Shown: positions 51,476-60,382, numbered from the stretch's first letter. The stretch: DNA of 64,000 nt from Nocardiopsis metallicus (GCF_014201115.1 NZ_JACHDO010000001.1:1426001-1490000); one strand, 5' to 3'. A program made the numbers and translations. Notes: a model not told the origin generated them from the letters alone.

Positions 51476-52012
51476 TCAGGGGGCGTGGCCGACATAGGCC
51501 AGCGCCTGGCGGACCAGCACACCCTGCCCGCCGGGCATCTCCGCGCGCACCTGCGGGCTGGTCGCCTCCTCGGGGGTGAACCACACCAGGTCCAGCGCGT
51601 CCTGGCGGGGCTGGCAGTCACCGCTCACCGGCACCACGTAGGCCATGGCCACGGCGTGCTGGCGGGGGTCGTGGAAGGGGGTGACGCCCGGGGTGGGGAA
51701 GTACTCGGCGACGGTGAAGGGCTGCGGTGAACTGGGGATCCGGGGGAGGGCCACCGGGCCCAGGTCCTTCTCCAGGTGGCGTAGGAGGGCGTCCCGGACT
51801 CGCTCGTGGTACAGCACCCGCCCGGAGACCACCGAACGGTTGAAGCTGCCGTCGGGGTCGGCGCGCATGAGCAGCCCCACGTGGGTCACCGATCCGGACT
51901 CGTCCACCCGCACGGGTACCGCCTGGACGTAGAGCACGGGCATGCGGGCGCGGACGCTCTCCAACTCGTCGGAGGAGAACCAGCCGGGCTGGGTGTCAGC
52001 GGTTTCGGTCAT
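51476..52012 (-). CDS. NUDIX hydrolase-family protein (DUF4916-like)
   Basis: A 178-residue protein: GWFSSDELESVRARMPVLYVQAVPVRVDESGSVTHVGLLMRA at the N-terminus and FTVAEYFPTPGVTPFHDPRQHAVAMAYVVPVSGDCQPRQDALDLVWFTPEEA are typical of the actinobacterial DUF4916 branch of the NUDIX fold. The canonical GX5EX7REUXEEXGU box is not evident; VSGRVLYHERVRDALLRHLEKDLG stands in its place. Enzyme activity is therefore uncertain. The ATG at 52012 begins the conserved region. Confidence 0.75.
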   Translation of the reverse strand: MTETADTQPGWFSSDELESVRARMPVLYVQAVPVRVDESGSVTHVGLLMRADPDGSFNRSVVSGRVLYHERVRDALLRHLEKDLGPVALPRIPSSPQPFTVAEYFPTPGVTPFHDPRQHAVAMAYVVPVSGDCQPRQDALDLVWFTPEEATSPQVRAEMPGGQGVLVRQALAYVGHAP

Positions 52013-52440
52013 CGGGTTCGCGGTCGCGGGACTGCGCGGGGCGGTCCCGGCCGCTCCCTCCCTTCGCTCTCTTCGTGTCCATGAGGGCGGTCAGGGGCCC
52101 TCCCCGCGCGGGGAACAGGGCCACCGGCCGTCACACGGGTGTCCAAGTACCGCTTTTACCGCACGGGCGCGCGGAAAGCACGGTGCGGGTGCCTGTTCGG
52201 GAGTGTCCGAGAGGGATGAGGAGTGTCCGAGAGAGAAGTGTGGGGGCCTGTGCTGTGCCGGGCCCCGCGAGATCGTGGCCCAACCACGCCGGGCGGTGAC
52301 ACCTGTGTGACGGGGAAGCCGCATCAGCGAGATTCTGGCGGGTTTTCTCATGGAAACCCTCCCAGAACCTCACTGGAGAGGTTACGATCTCGTACGCGGT
52401 TGCGTAGTGGAAAGGTTACGTCCGGTGAGAGGTGGCCCGA
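52013..52440. other. 428-bp intergenic region before the STAS gene
   Basis: No gene is supported here. The region contains a tandem direct repeat GGAGTGTCCGAGAG at 52200-52213 and 52220-52233 (20-bp period); a hairpin with GGGTTT/AAACCC arms and CTGG/CCAG outside it (52335-52365); and two GGTTACG boxes at 52380-52386 and 52414-52420. The latter are probably promoter or activator elements for the STAS gene. Confidence 0.4.
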
Positions 52441-52845
52441 GTGGCGATGGATGCCCTGTTCTCGGCCCAGGAACGTTTTCCATGTACAGGAGTGACGGTG
52501 GTGCGCGTCCACGGTGAGGTGGACCTGGCCACCGCCGATCTCCTCCGGGATCGGCTGCTCAAGGCCGCGAGTGCCTCACGGTGCGACTGCCTGGTCGTGG
52601 ACATGTCCGGGCTCGGCTTCTTCGACGCCAGCGGTGTGCGCGCCCTGGTGGCCGTCTACCGGGAGCTGACCCGCCAGGGCCGACACGTGGTCCTGGCCGA
52701 GCCCTCGCCCATCGCCGACCGGGTGCTCGAAGCCCTCGGGATGCGGCGCCTGTTCGAGGTCTACCCGATGGTGGAGATGGCGCTCACCCACACCAGCGGC
52801 CTTCGGGTCGACGGGGAACCCATCTTCGACAACCCCGTACCCTAG
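52441..52845 (+). CDS. STAS-domain anti-sigma factor antagonist (RsbV/SpoIIAA-like)
   Basis: A protein of about 134 residues with a STAS domain: VVRVHGEVDLATADLLRDRL, CLVVDMSGLGFFDASGVRALVAVYREL, in which Ser64 of DASG is the expected phosphorylation site, and HVVLAEPSPIADRVLEALGM. In this family the unphosphorylated protein binds an anti-sigma kinase and frees a stress sigma factor. No anti-sigma kinase is adjacent. The GTG at 52441 has AGAGGT 8 nt upstream; GTG 52432 or ATG 52447 are close alternatives. Confidence 0.85.
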   Translation: MAMDALFSAQERFPCTGVTVVRVHGEVDLATADLLRDRLLKAASASRCDCLVVDMSGLGFFDASGVRALVAVYRELTRQGRHVVLAEPSPIADRVLEALGMRRLFEVYPMVEMALTHTSGLRVDGEPIFDNPVP

Positions 52846-53000
52846 CCGATTCGGGCCGGCTTCCGTCCCGAACCCGTCCCGGGTTTCGGGATGGTCGCAA
52901 GTCCGGAAGAAACCCGGAAGAACGCGTGTGTCCCGGTGTCCCGGTGCCCCGGGGAAGTGGGGCACCGGGACACCGGTCCGAGCGGGTCGACGTGCCTAGG

Positions 53001-54071
53001 TGTACTGACCACAGAGGTTGAGTACGGCCCGGCAGTGATTTGACAGCAAGAGAGGGCCTCCGACATAGGTGTGGATTGTCTAGATCAACACCTGAAGTAG
53101 GTCAGGAGGCCCTCCGTGGCCCACACTACCCATGCCAACGCCCGTCTCACACCCGCCCGGACGCCTGGAGTTGGCCCGCTGCGTGGTCGAAGACGGCTGG
53201 ACACTGCGTAGGGCCGCGGAACGCTTCCAGGCCAGCGTGAGCACCACCAAACGCTGGGCCGACCGCTACCGCGCCCATGGCGAGGCGGGCATGGTCGATG
53301 CCTCCAGCCGCCCGCACCACTCACCCCGGCGTACCCCCACCCACCGTGAGCGCCGCGTCATCAAACTGCGCTGCCTCAAACGCTGGGGACCAGCCCGCAT
53401 CGCCGGGCACCTGGGCATGTGCGCCTCGACCGTGCACCGCGTCCTGACCCGCTACAAGTGCGCCCGCCTGTCCCACCTGGACCGCGCCACCGGCCGCACC
53501 GTGCGCCGCTACGAACGCGAGCGGCCCGGTGAACTCGTGCACGTGGACATCAAGAAGCTCGGCAACATCCCCGACGGCGGCGGCCACAAGACGCTGGGGC
53601 GGCCCCAAGGCCGCAAGAACCGCGCCAACGTTGGCTATGCCTTCCTCCACAACGCCGTGGACGATCACTCGCGGCTGGCCTACACCGAGATCCTGGCCGA
53701 CGAGAAAAAGGAGACCGCTGTCGGGTTCTGGGAACGAGCCAACTCCTACTTCGCCTCGGTCGGGATCACCGTGGAGCGGGTACTGACCGATAACGGGTCC
53801 TGCTACAAGTCCCACCTGTGGCGCGACGCCCTGGTCAAGGCCGGGATCAAGCACAAACGCACCCGCCCTTACCGGCCTCAGACCAACGGCAAGGTCGAGC
53901 GGTTCAACCGCACCCTGGTCGACGAATGGGCCTACGCCCGCCCCTATCGATCAGAGACCGAGAAGCGGGAGGCGTTCGGTGGGTGGTTGCACGAGTACAA
54001 TCACCACCGGTTCCACACCGCCGTTGGCGGCCCTCCCGCTTCTCGTGTTCCTAACCTCTCAGGTCAGTACA
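53001..54071 (+). mobile_element. IS481-family insertion sequence with CCTAGG target duplication
   Basis: A 1071-bp element with terminal inverted repeats beginning TGTACTGACC (left 53001, right ending at 54071), followed by imperfect inner matches (AGAGGTT). It is flanked by the 6-bp duplication CCTAGG (52995-53000 and 54072-54077), matching the known NCTAGN target preference of IS481. The duplicated right-hand CCTAGG supplies stop codons both for the transposase (plus strand TAG, 54074-54076) and for the host PH-domain gene (minus strand TAG, 54075-54073). Confidence 0.9.
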
Positions 54072-54076
54072 CCTAG
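53132..54076 (+). CDS. IS481-family transposase (probable N-terminal frameshift)
   Basis: A 314-residue DDE transposase: helix-turn-helix WTLRRAAERFQASVSTTKRWADRYRAHGEAGM, then an rve/RNase H core with HVDIKKLGNI (first Asp), ERVLTDNGSCYKSH (second Asp) and RTRPYRPQTNGKVERFNRTL (Glu). The expected start is the GTG at 53116 behind AGGAGG, giving MAHTTHANARLTPA; an extra C in the run at 53156-53158 throws that frame into an early TAG. The frame used here opens at the ATG at 53132, which lacks a ribosome-binding site. The copy may therefore be inactive. The stop lies in the target duplication. Confidence 0.85.
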   Translation: MPTPVSHPPGRLELARCVVEDGWTLRRAAERFQASVSTTKRWADRYRAHGEAGMVDASSRPHHSPRRTPTHRERRVIKLRCLKRWGPARIAGHLGMCASTVHRVLTRYKCARLSHLDRATGRTVRRYERERPGELVHVDIKKLGNIPDGGGHKTLGRPQGRKNRANVGYAFLHNAVDDHSRLAYTEILADEKKETAVGFWERANSYFASVGITVERVLTDNGSCYKSHLWRDALVKAGIKHKRTRPYRPQTNGKVERFNRTLVDEWAYARPYRSETEKREAFGGWLHEYNHHRFHTAVGGPPASRVPNLSGQYT

Positions 54077-56025
54077 GGCAGCACCGAGGGCTTGGGTTCG
54101 GCGGGCCCGCTCCCACCCTCCTCTCGGACGAGGAACGGGGCGAGCAGCTCCGGTACCGCCTCGTCCGCCCACGCCAGGCCCTGGCCCAGACCCACGTCCC
54201 CGGCGGTGTACATCCCCTCGCCGGAGGCCGTGGTCGCCGACACGCTCGCCAGGCCGACCCTGCGTTGGAACGGCGAACGCGTGATCCGCCAGCCGATCAC
54301 CGCGGAACGCTCCAGGGTGACGGTGTCGCGCACCGCCATTCCCTGGCGCACCACCAGGTACTTCGGGTGCAGGCCGTGGCCCAGGCCCCGGTAGGAGCCG
54401 ACCGCGTACCAGAACGCCGCCAGCGCGAACACCGCCGCCACCGCGAACCAGCCCCAGCCCGGGGTGGCCTGAATGGTCGGGCCGGCCAGCGGGAACGGCA
54501 TGAACTGTTCCTCCGCCACCTGCAGCCCGTCCCACCAGGCCTGGGTGGCCACCTGCTGCAGCCGGGCGAGCCCGGCGGCCAGGGCGATCGCCACCACCGA
54601 GCAGACCGCGGCCCGGGTGAACCGGCGGCGCAGTGCCGCCCGCGGGTGCTCGGCCAGCGGCGCGTCCAACGCGGAATCGGGCTCACGCATCAGGGCGGCC
54701 CCCAGCTCACGGGCACGCGCCCGGGGCATCGCGGGGGACAGGCGGCTCTTGGCCTCGGTCTTCTGGGCGTCACCGGCGGACAGGCCGGTCGCCACGGCAC
54801 GGATGGAGGCGCCGCGCACCGAGCGCAACACGAAGGGTTCGTGCAGGACGACACCGTTGAGACGGCGGCCCTCCACCGACAGCGACACACTGGTCAGCAG
54901 GCCCCGGCGCAGCCGCACCGTACCGTCGGCCTCGCGGACCAGCCGGTAGTCCCACCAGGTCTCCACCGCGATGAGGACCAGGATGACCACGCCGGACAGC
55001 ATCAGCGAGAGCAGCGCGATCGGGACGACCAGCAGCAGCTGGCCCATCACGAAGCTGGACATCTCCTGGGAGCTGGGCATGTCGGTCTGCTCGGAGATCC
55101 ACCGCCAGCCGTGGCCGCCGCTCTGGGCGTTGATGCCGATCAGGGCCGCGATCACACCGAGCCCGATACCGAAGGTCGCCATGGTGGCGGGGGCGTAGGC
55201 GAACCAGCGCGGGTTCAGCCGGACCAGCTCGGTCTCCTCCGCGTCCGCCGCCTCATCCCCGGTGCCCTCGGAGCCCTCGGCGGAGCCCGTGGCCGGGGCG
55301 GCCCGGCGCAGCAGTTCGCGGCGCAGGCTCTCGCCCTGCTCCGCCGTCACGAACAGCAGTTGAAGCTGGTCGGTACCGCCGGCGCCGGCCGACTCGCCGG
55401 TCCCCACGGTCACCGAGCACAGACCGAAGATCCGCACGTAGACGGGGGCGGCCACGTCCACGCTGCGCACGCGTTCGCGGGGGATGGAGCGGAAGGCCTT
55501 GGCGATGACGCCCGAACGCATCTCCATGCGCTCGGCGGTGACCCGGTACCGGACGGCGCGCAGCCGGACCAGGTCGATGTAGGTCATCAGCCCGATGAAG
55601 GCGAGCGCGGCGGGGACGGGAAGGAGCGCCCACGGGTTCGGGGCGTCGGTGAAGAACAGCGCGAGGGTCGCGACGACGGCACCGGGCACCATGAACAGCG
55701 TCACGAGGGCGGTGTTGGCCCACACGCTGAGCGTGCTCAGGCCCTGCCAACCGTCCTCCTCGTCCCGCTGCTCGGTTGCGTGCTCCTCCGCTTGTTCCCG
55801 GGCGTGCTCCTCCTCCCGTTCCTCGGTCTGCCCCTCGCTCTGGCCCTCCGTTTGCTCCACTGGCTGCGGAGTCCCGTCCGGCTCGGCGTTCGGCCGCACG
55901 TCCGGTGCGGGGTTCGGTTCCGGGTTCAGCTCGTCCTTCGGGCCCTGGTCCGGCGCCTGGTGCGGCTCCCCGTCGGGGGCCTCACGCGGCTCCTGGTCCG
56001 GGCGGTGGTCGTCGTGGGAGGTCAT
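54073..56025 (-). CDS. Large membrane PH-domain protein (YdbT-like, bPH_2)
   Basis: A 650-residue protein. A charged, disordered N-terminal tail (residues 1 to about 90, rich in E, Q and P) is followed by repeated units of paired membrane helices and bacterial PH (DUF304) domains: RYRVTAERMEMRSGVIAKAFRSIPRERVRSVDV, DYRLVREADGTVRLRRGLLTSVSLSVEGRRLNGVVLHEP and HPKYLVVRQGMAVRDTVTLERSAVIGWRITRSPFQRRVGLASVSATTA. Homologues (YdbT) work with a smaller YdbS partner. The ATG overlaps the partner's TGA (ATGA). An IS481 copy is inserted exactly at its stop codon, leaving the protein intact. Confidence 0.85.
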   Translation of the reverse strand: MTSHDDHRPDQEPREAPDGEPHQAPDQGPKDELNPEPNPAPDVRPNAEPDGTPQPVEQTEGQSEGQTEEREEEHAREQAEEHATEQRDEEDGWQGLSTLSVWANTALVTLFMVPGAVVATLALFFTDAPNPWALLPVPAALAFIGLMTYIDLVRLRAVRYRVTAERMEMRSGVIAKAFRSIPRERVRSVDVAAPVYVRIFGLCSVTVGTGESAGAGGTDQLQLLFVTAEQGESLRRELLRRAAPATGSAEGSEGTGDEAADAEETELVRLNPRWFAYAPATMATFGIGLGVIAALIGINAQSGGHGWRWISEQTDMPSSQEMSSFVMGQLLLVVPIALLSLMLSGVVILVLIAVETWWDYRLVREADGTVRLRRGLLTSVSLSVEGRRLNGVVLHEPFVLRSVRGASIRAVATGLSAGDAQKTEAKSRLSPAMPRARARELGAALMREPDSALDAPLAEHPRAALRRRFTRAAVCSVVAIALAAGLARLQQVATQAWWDGLQVAEEQFMPFPLAGPTIQATPGWGWFAVAAVFALAAFWYAVGSYRGLGHGLHPKYLVVRQGMAVRDTVTLERSAVIGWRITRSPFQRRVGLASVSATTASGEGMYTAGDVGLGQGLAWADEAVPELLAPFLVREEGGSGPAEPKPSVLP

Positions 56026-56519
56026 GTCGCATCCCCCGGAACCGCCTCGGTGCTGTCTGTGAGCTGGTCGGCCACCTCGGTCGCCAACTCGTGGTCCAGG
56101 CCGCTGATCTCGATGGGCCCGGCCGCCGAAGCGGTCGTCACCGTCACGCTGGAAAGACCGAAGGCCCTCTGCAGCGGTCCGCGCGCGGTGTCCACGGTCT
56201 GGATGCGCGACATCGGGGCCACCCGCCACTCCTGCCAGATCCACCCGCTGGAGGTGTAGACGGCGGTCTCGGTGACCTCCCATCGGTGCACGCGGTAGCG
56301 CCACTGCGGCATCACCACCGTGATCAGCAGCCCGACCCCGCCGAGGACCCCGGCGGCGACCAGGAACCAGAAGCGCACCGGCTCCCAGATCAGGGCGGGG
56401 ATCACGGGGATGACCGTGAGGACGACCGTCACCGCGAGGGACCTGGTCGTCCACCACCAGATGGCACGCCGGTCCACGCGGTGGTGGGGCGGTCGCAGTC
56501 GCAGAGCGTCGGTGCTCAT
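56022..56519 (-). CDS. Small membrane PH-domain protein (YdbS-like)
   Basis: A 165-residue protein with two membrane helices (about 25-70) followed by one bacterial PH domain: YRVHRWEVTETAVYTSSGWIWQEWRVAPMSRIQTVDTARGPLQRAFGLSSVTVTTASAAGPIEI. YdbS/YdbT pairs confer stress or antimicrobial-peptide tolerance in Bacillus; the role in actinomycetes is unknown. The ATG at 56519 has GGAGAC about 10 nt upstream. The TGA overlaps the start of the larger PH gene. The pair is divergent from the SPFH gene. Confidence 0.82.
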   Translation of the reverse strand: MSTDALRLRPPHHRVDRRAIWWWTTRSLAVTVVLTVIPVIPALIWEPVRFWFLVAAGVLGGVGLLITVVMPQWRYRVHRWEVTETAVYTSSGWIWQEWRVAPMSRIQTVDTARGPLQRAFGLSSVTVTTASAAGPIEISGLDHELATEVADQLTDSTEAVPGDAT

Positions 56520-56573
56520 CGCGTCCACGTCTCCTCTCAGTCGGTGGCCCCGGGGGCGGGCCGTCTGTTAAAA

Positions 56574-56583
56574 GTGATATCAC
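56574..56583. promoter_or_regulatory. GTGATATCAC operator in the PH/SPFH divergent promoter
   Basis: The perfect 10-bp palindrome GTGATATCAC lies in an AT-rich spot, directly before TATTCT (56589-56594), a likely -10 for the SPFH-RHH operon. A site between -35 and -10 fits repression, and the RHH protein of the operon is the obvious candidate to bind it. Confidence 0.45.
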
Positions 56584-56655
56584 AATGCTATTCTCAAGTC
56601 ATCACCTCAAAGGACGGGCGCCCCAGAGCATGGAAGACAAGAGGACGGAACACAG

Positions 56656-57564
56656 ATGAGTGAGACACCGAGTGTCACCAGGCCGGCGCCGCAGTACCGG
56701 GAACGCGAGGCCTTCGGCTCCAGCGGGATTCCGATGTTCGTGGTGTCCGTCGTGCTGTTCCTCGCCGGTGCCGGAATCGCCTGCCTGCCCCTGATCGGCC
56801 TGCACGCGTCACTGGTCGCGGTCGGGATCGTGGTCGCCGCCGCCGGAGTGGTCCTGGCCGTCGGACTGACGATGGTCGCGCCCAACGAGGCCCAGGTCGT
56901 CCAGTTCTTCGGACGCTACGTCGGCACGATCCGCACCGACGGCCTGCGCTGGGTCAACCCGCTGACCGTGCGCAACGCGATCTCCACCCGCATCCGCAAC
57001 CACGAGACCTCCGTCATGAAGGTCAACGACGCCGCGGGCAGCCCCATCGAGATCGCCGCCGTCGTCGTCTGGCAGGTGGAGGACACCGCGCGGGCCTCCT
57101 TCGAGGTGGACGACTTCATCCAGTTCGTCTCCACCCAGACCGAGGCGGCCGTGCGCCACATCGCGGGCAAGTACCCCTACGACTCCTACGGAGACGACGC
57201 CGTCCCGTCCCTGCGCGACAGCGCCGACGCCATCACCGAGCAGCTGTCCAAGGAGGTCGCCGAACGCGTCGACGCCGCGGGCGTGAAGATCGTGGAGTCC
57301 CGCTTCACCCACCTGGCCTACGCGCCCGAGATCGCCCAGGCCATGCTGCAGCGCCAGCAGGCCAGCGCCATGATCGCCGCCCGCGCGGAGATCGTCGAGG
57401 GCGCCGTCACCCTGGTCGACCGCGCCCTCGCGCGCCTGTCGGACGAGGACGTGGTGGACCTGGACGAGGAGCGCAAGGCCGCCATGGTCAGCAACCTGCT
57501 CGTGGTGCTGTGCTCCGACCGCCCCGCCAGTCCGGTCGTGAACACCGGGACGCTCTACCAGTAG
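56656..57564 (+). CDS. SPFH/Band-7 domain membrane protein
   Basis: A 302-residue protein: two N-terminal membrane helices ([21 protein letters not shown] and [19 protein letters not shown]) and an SPFH domain ([55 protein letters not shown]), followed by a coiled-coil region ([27 protein letters not shown]). SPFH proteins form membrane scaffolds. It is followed after 17 nt by a ribbon-helix-helix gene in the same operon, and its neighbours on the other side are PH-domain membrane proteins, so a shared membrane-stress role is plausible. Confidence 0.88.
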   Translation: MSETPSVTRPAPQYREREAFGSSGIPMFVVSVVLFLAGAGIACLPLIGLHASLVAVGIVVAAAGVVLAVGLTMVAPNEAQVVQFFGRYVGTIRTDGLRWVNPLTVRNAISTRIRNHETSVMKVNDAAGSPIEIAAVVVWQVEDTARASFEVDDFIQFVSTQTEAAVRHIAGKYPYDSYGDDAVPSLRDSADAITEQLSKEVAERVDAAGVKIVESRFTHLAYAPEIAQAMLQRQQASAMIAARAEIVEGAVTLVDRALARLSDEDVVDLDEERKAAMVSNLLVVLCSDRPASPVVNTGTLYQ

Positions 57565-57581
57565 ATCCGGGTGAGGTTGCC

Positions 57582-57839
57582 GTGCCCGAGCGCAAGAAGG
57601 TGCTGTTGCGGCTCGACCCCGCCGTCCACGACGCGCTCGCGCGCTGGGCAGGGCAGGAGCTACGCAGCACCAACGCCCAGATCGAGTTCCTTCTGCGCCG
57701 CGCCCTGGACGAGGCGGGGCGGATGCCCAAGGAGGCCGGGGACATCCCCAGGAGGGGGCGACCCCGCAAACCCGAGGCCGACGGACCCGCCGCCGGGAGC
57801 GACGGCGAGGGTTCGTCGGAAGAACCAGAGCAGACATGA
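57582..57839 (+). CDS. Ribbon-helix-helix (Arc/HicB-like) DNA-binding protein
   Basis: An 85-residue protein: KKVLLRLDPAVHDALARWAGQELRSTNAQIEFLLRRALDEAG is an Arc/MetJ-type RHH domain (beta-strand, two helices); the C-terminal 35 residues are basic then acidic and disordered. The GTG at 57582 has GTGAGG 6 nt upstream. It is the second gene of the SPFH operon and probably binds the GTGATATCAC palindrome upstream as autorepressor. Although such proteins are often called antitoxins, no toxin gene is next to it. Confidence 0.8.
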   Translation: MPERKKVLLRLDPAVHDALARWAGQELRSTNAQIEFLLRRALDEAGRMPKEAGDIPRRGRPRKPEADGPAAGSDGEGSSEEPEQT

Positions 57840-57840
57840 C

Positions 57841-57873
57841 GGAGCCGGGTGCCCGAGGGGGACACCCGGCTCC
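57841..57873. terminator. Bidirectional terminator hairpin
   Basis: GGAGCCGGGTG (57841-57851) and CACCCGGCTCC (57863-57873), an 11-bp perfect stem with an 11-nt loop, lies between the convergent RHH and Uma2 stops. Confidence 0.7.
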
Positions 57874-57891
57874 GCGCCGTCGAGGTGAGAG

Positions 57892-58551
57892 CTACGCGTC
57901 GCTCTCCGACTTCTTCGTTTCCTCCGCCGTCTTCGCATCGTCCGCCTCCTTCGGTCCGCCGATGTGCAGACGCCAGTCACCGTCGGCACGCAGCAGCCAC
58001 TGGGGCACGACCTTCACGGGGAAGGGCAGCTCGGTGTCCAGCACTTCCTTGTCGAAGGCCGCGGCCACCTCGGTGTACTCACCGTCCTTCAACCGCATCT
58101 CGATGATGCTCGGCCCGTCGGGGTCGGGGGTGATCACCCAGTACGAGGGGATGCCGAAGGCCGCGTACTCGTGCTTCTTGGTGTGGTGATCCCGAAGGAC
58201 GCTCTCGGGGGAGACCACCTCCACCGCCAGGAGCGGAGGTTGGGTCAAGTACGGACTCTCCGCCTCGTCGGCGCTGATGACCACCAGGTCCGGGATGCGG
58301 TGATGTGTCCTGTCCCCGTTGAAGTTGATGCCGGGGCCGGTGATGACCTCACATTCCACCGGCGCCAGATTGCTCAGGTGAAAGCCAAGTCGGGATTCGA
58401 CGCGACTGTGCAGGAAGACGGGTGCGGGAGACACGTCAAGCCTCCCGTCGACCAGCTCGTAGCGCCGCCCGTCGTCCGGCATGCGTTGCAGGTCGTCCAC
58501 GGTGAGCGGTGCCGGTCCCAGATCCGTCTTGCCGGTAGTCATGACACTCAT
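57892..58551 (-). CDS. Uma2-family (DUF820) restriction-endonuclease-like protein
   Basis: A 219-residue protein with the PD-(D/E)xK-like Uma2 core: DGRRYELVDGRLDVSPAPVFLHSRVESRLGFHL, HHRIPDLVVISADEAE (catalytic Asp region) and LLAVEVVSPESVLRDHHTKKHEYAAFGIPSYWVI (ExV...K). These proteins are very common in actinomycetes and cyanobacteria; their function is unknown. The ATG at 58551 follows GGAGG at 5-nt spacing. The C-terminus is charged and disordered. Confidence 0.85.
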   Translation of the reverse strand: MSVMTTGKTDLGPAPLTVDDLQRMPDDGRRYELVDGRLDVSPAPVFLHSRVESRLGFHLSNLAPVECEVITGPGINFNGDRTHHRIPDLVVISADEAESPYLTQPPLLAVEVVSPESVLRDHHTKKHEYAAFGIPSYWVITPDPDGPSIIEMRLKDGEYTEVAAAFDKEVLDTELPFPVKVVPQWLLRADGDWRLHIGGPKEADDAKTAEETKKSESDA

Positions 58552-58717
58552 GATGCCTCCTCGATCGCATGGAGACCAGCGTGTCGGAACCTTTGGGCGC
58601 CCAGGCGCGAATCGCGGAATTCGCGAGTAAGTGACCACATCATTCGCCTCCTGGGGCTGCCCGGAACTGGGTAGGGGCAGGACACGCGTTCGTGCCCGCC
58701 CCTGCACGACCGTCTGC

Positions 58718-60382
58718 CTAACCCAGGGCGGCCGCCGCGGCCCTTCCCGCGGTACGTCCCGAGAAGATGCAGCCGCCCAGGAAGGTGCCCTCCAGGGAGC
58801 GGTAGCCGTGCACGCCGCCGCCGCCGAAGCCCGCGACCTCACCGGCCGCGTACACGCCCGGAAGCGGGGCACCGTCAGAGCGCAGCACACGCGCGTCCAG
58901 GTCGGTGTGCAGGCCGCCCAGGGTCTTGCGGGTGAGGATGTGCAGGCGCACCGCGATCAGCGGACCCGACTTTGGGTCGAGGATCTGGTGCGGGGTCGCC
59001 ACCCGGGCGAGCTTGTCGCCCCTGTAGTTGCGGGCCCCGTGGATCGCCATGACCTGGAGGTCCTTGGTGAAGGTGTTGACCATCTCCCGGTCGCGGGCCA
59101 CCACCTCGCGGGTCACGGTGTCGGCGTCCAGGACGTCGTCGCCGGAGACCTCGCTCATCTTGCGGATCAGCTCGGGCAGCTTGTCCGCGACCACGAAGTC
59201 GGCGCCGTTGCGCTTGAACGCCTCCACCGGGCCGGGCGCGCCCGGCAGGACCCGCTTGAGGACCAGCTTGAGGTCCTTGTCGGTCAGGTCCGGGTTCTGC
59301 TCGGAGCCGGAGAGGCCGAACTCCTTCTCGATGATCTTCTGTGAGAGCACGAACCACGTGTACTCGTGGCCGCTCCTCATGATGTGGTCCAGGGTGCCCA
59401 GGGTGTCGAAGCCCGGGAAGTACGGGGCGGGCAGCCGCTTGCCGGTCGCGTCCAGCCACAGGGACGACGGTCCGGGCAGGATGCGGATACCGTGCTTGTT
59501 CCAGATCGGGTCCCAGTTCTGGATGCCCTCGGTGTAGTGCCACATCCGGTCGCGGTTGATGATCTCACCGCCGGCCTTCTCGGTGATGCCGAGCATCCGG
59601 CCGTCCACGTGGGCGGGCACCCCCGACAGCATGTGCTCGGGCGCGGTGCCCAGCCGCTCGGGCCAGTTCTGCCGGACCAGGTCGTGGTTGCCGCCGATCC
59701 CGCCCGCGGTCACGATGACCGCCTGCGCGCCCACCTCGAACTCACCGGCCTCGTCCCGGTTGCTGGCCTGCCCCCGCTTGATGTCGCTGGGGGCCAGCAC
59801 CGTGCCGCGCACCCCGGTGACCGTCCCGTTGGTCACCACGAGCTCGTCCACCCGGTGGCGGAACCGCAGGGAGATGAGCCCGCGTTCGGCGGCCGCGCGC
59901 ACCCGGCGTTCGAAGGGCGCGACCACCCCCGGGCCGGTGCCCCAGGTGATGTGGAAGCGGGGGACCGAGTTGCCGTGCCCGTCGGCGAGGTAGCCGCCGC
60001 GCTCGGCCCAGCCCACGATCGGGAAGACCTTGAGCCCCTGCTGGCGCAGCCAGGAGTACTTCTCCCCGGCGGCGAAGTCCACGTAGGCCTCGGCCCACTT
60101 GCGCGGCCACTCGTCCTCGGGGCGGTCGAAGGCGGCGGTGCCCATCCAGTCCTGGAGGGCCAGCTCCTTGGAGTCCTTGATGCCCATGCGGCGCTGCTCG
60201 GGGGAGTTCACGAAGAACAGCCCGCCGAAGGACCAGAACGCCTGCCCGCCCAGGGACTGCTCGGGCTCCTGGTCCAGCAGGATCACCCGTTTCCCGGCGT
60301 CGGCGAGTTCGGCGGCCGCGGCCAGTCCGGCCAGCCCTGCCCCGACGACGATGGCGTCGGCCTGGTCGACTCCGGTACTCAT
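58718..60382 (-). CDS. FAD-binding dehydrogenase (KstD/fumarate reductase-like)
   Basis: A 554-residue flavoprotein. An N-terminal Rossmann DAIVVGAGLAGLAAAAELADAGKRVILLDQEP binds FAD; SLGGQAFWSFGGLFFVNSPEQRRMGIKDS, ALQDWMGTAAFDRPEDEWPRKWAEAYV and the C-terminal GVYAAGEVAGFGGGGVHGYRSLEGTFLGGCIFSGRTAGRAAA are characteristic of the putative FAD-binding dehydrogenase subgroup related to 3-ketosteroid dehydrogenases. The substrate is unknown. The ATG at 60382 has GGAGAACC upstream. Two palindromes in the upstream intergenic region may control it. Confidence 0.88.
   Translation of the reverse strand: MSTGVDQADAIVVGAGLAGLAAAAELADAGKRVILLDQEPEQSLGGQAFWSFGGLFFVNSPEQRRMGIKDSKELALQDWMGTAAFDRPEDEWPRKWAEAYVDFAAGEKYSWLRQQGLKVFPIVGWAERGGYLADGHGNSVPRFHITWGTGPGVVAPFERRVRAAAERGLISLRFRHRVDELVVTNGTVTGVRGTVLAPSDIKRGQASNRDEAGEFEVGAQAVIVTAGGIGGNHDLVRQNWPERLGTAPEHMLSGVPAHVDGRMLGITEKAGGEIINRDRMWHYTEGIQNWDPIWNKHGIRILPGPSSLWLDATGKRLPAPYFPGFDTLGTLDHIMRSGHEYTWFVLSQKIIEKEFGLSGSEQNPDLTDKDLKLVLKRVLPGAPGPVEAFKRNGADFVVADKLPELIRKMSEVSGDDVLDADTVTREVVARDREMVNTFTKDLQVMAIHGARNYRGDKLARVATPHQILDPKSGPLIAVRLHILTRKTLGGLHTDLDARVLRSDGAPLPGVYAAGEVAGFGGGGVHGYRSLEGTFLGGCIFSGRTAGRAAAAALG

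Noticed and set aside
57582-57839. RHH gene as the antitoxin of a toxin-antitoxin pair
   Set aside because: No toxin-like gene is adjacent; the operon partner is an SPFH membrane protein.
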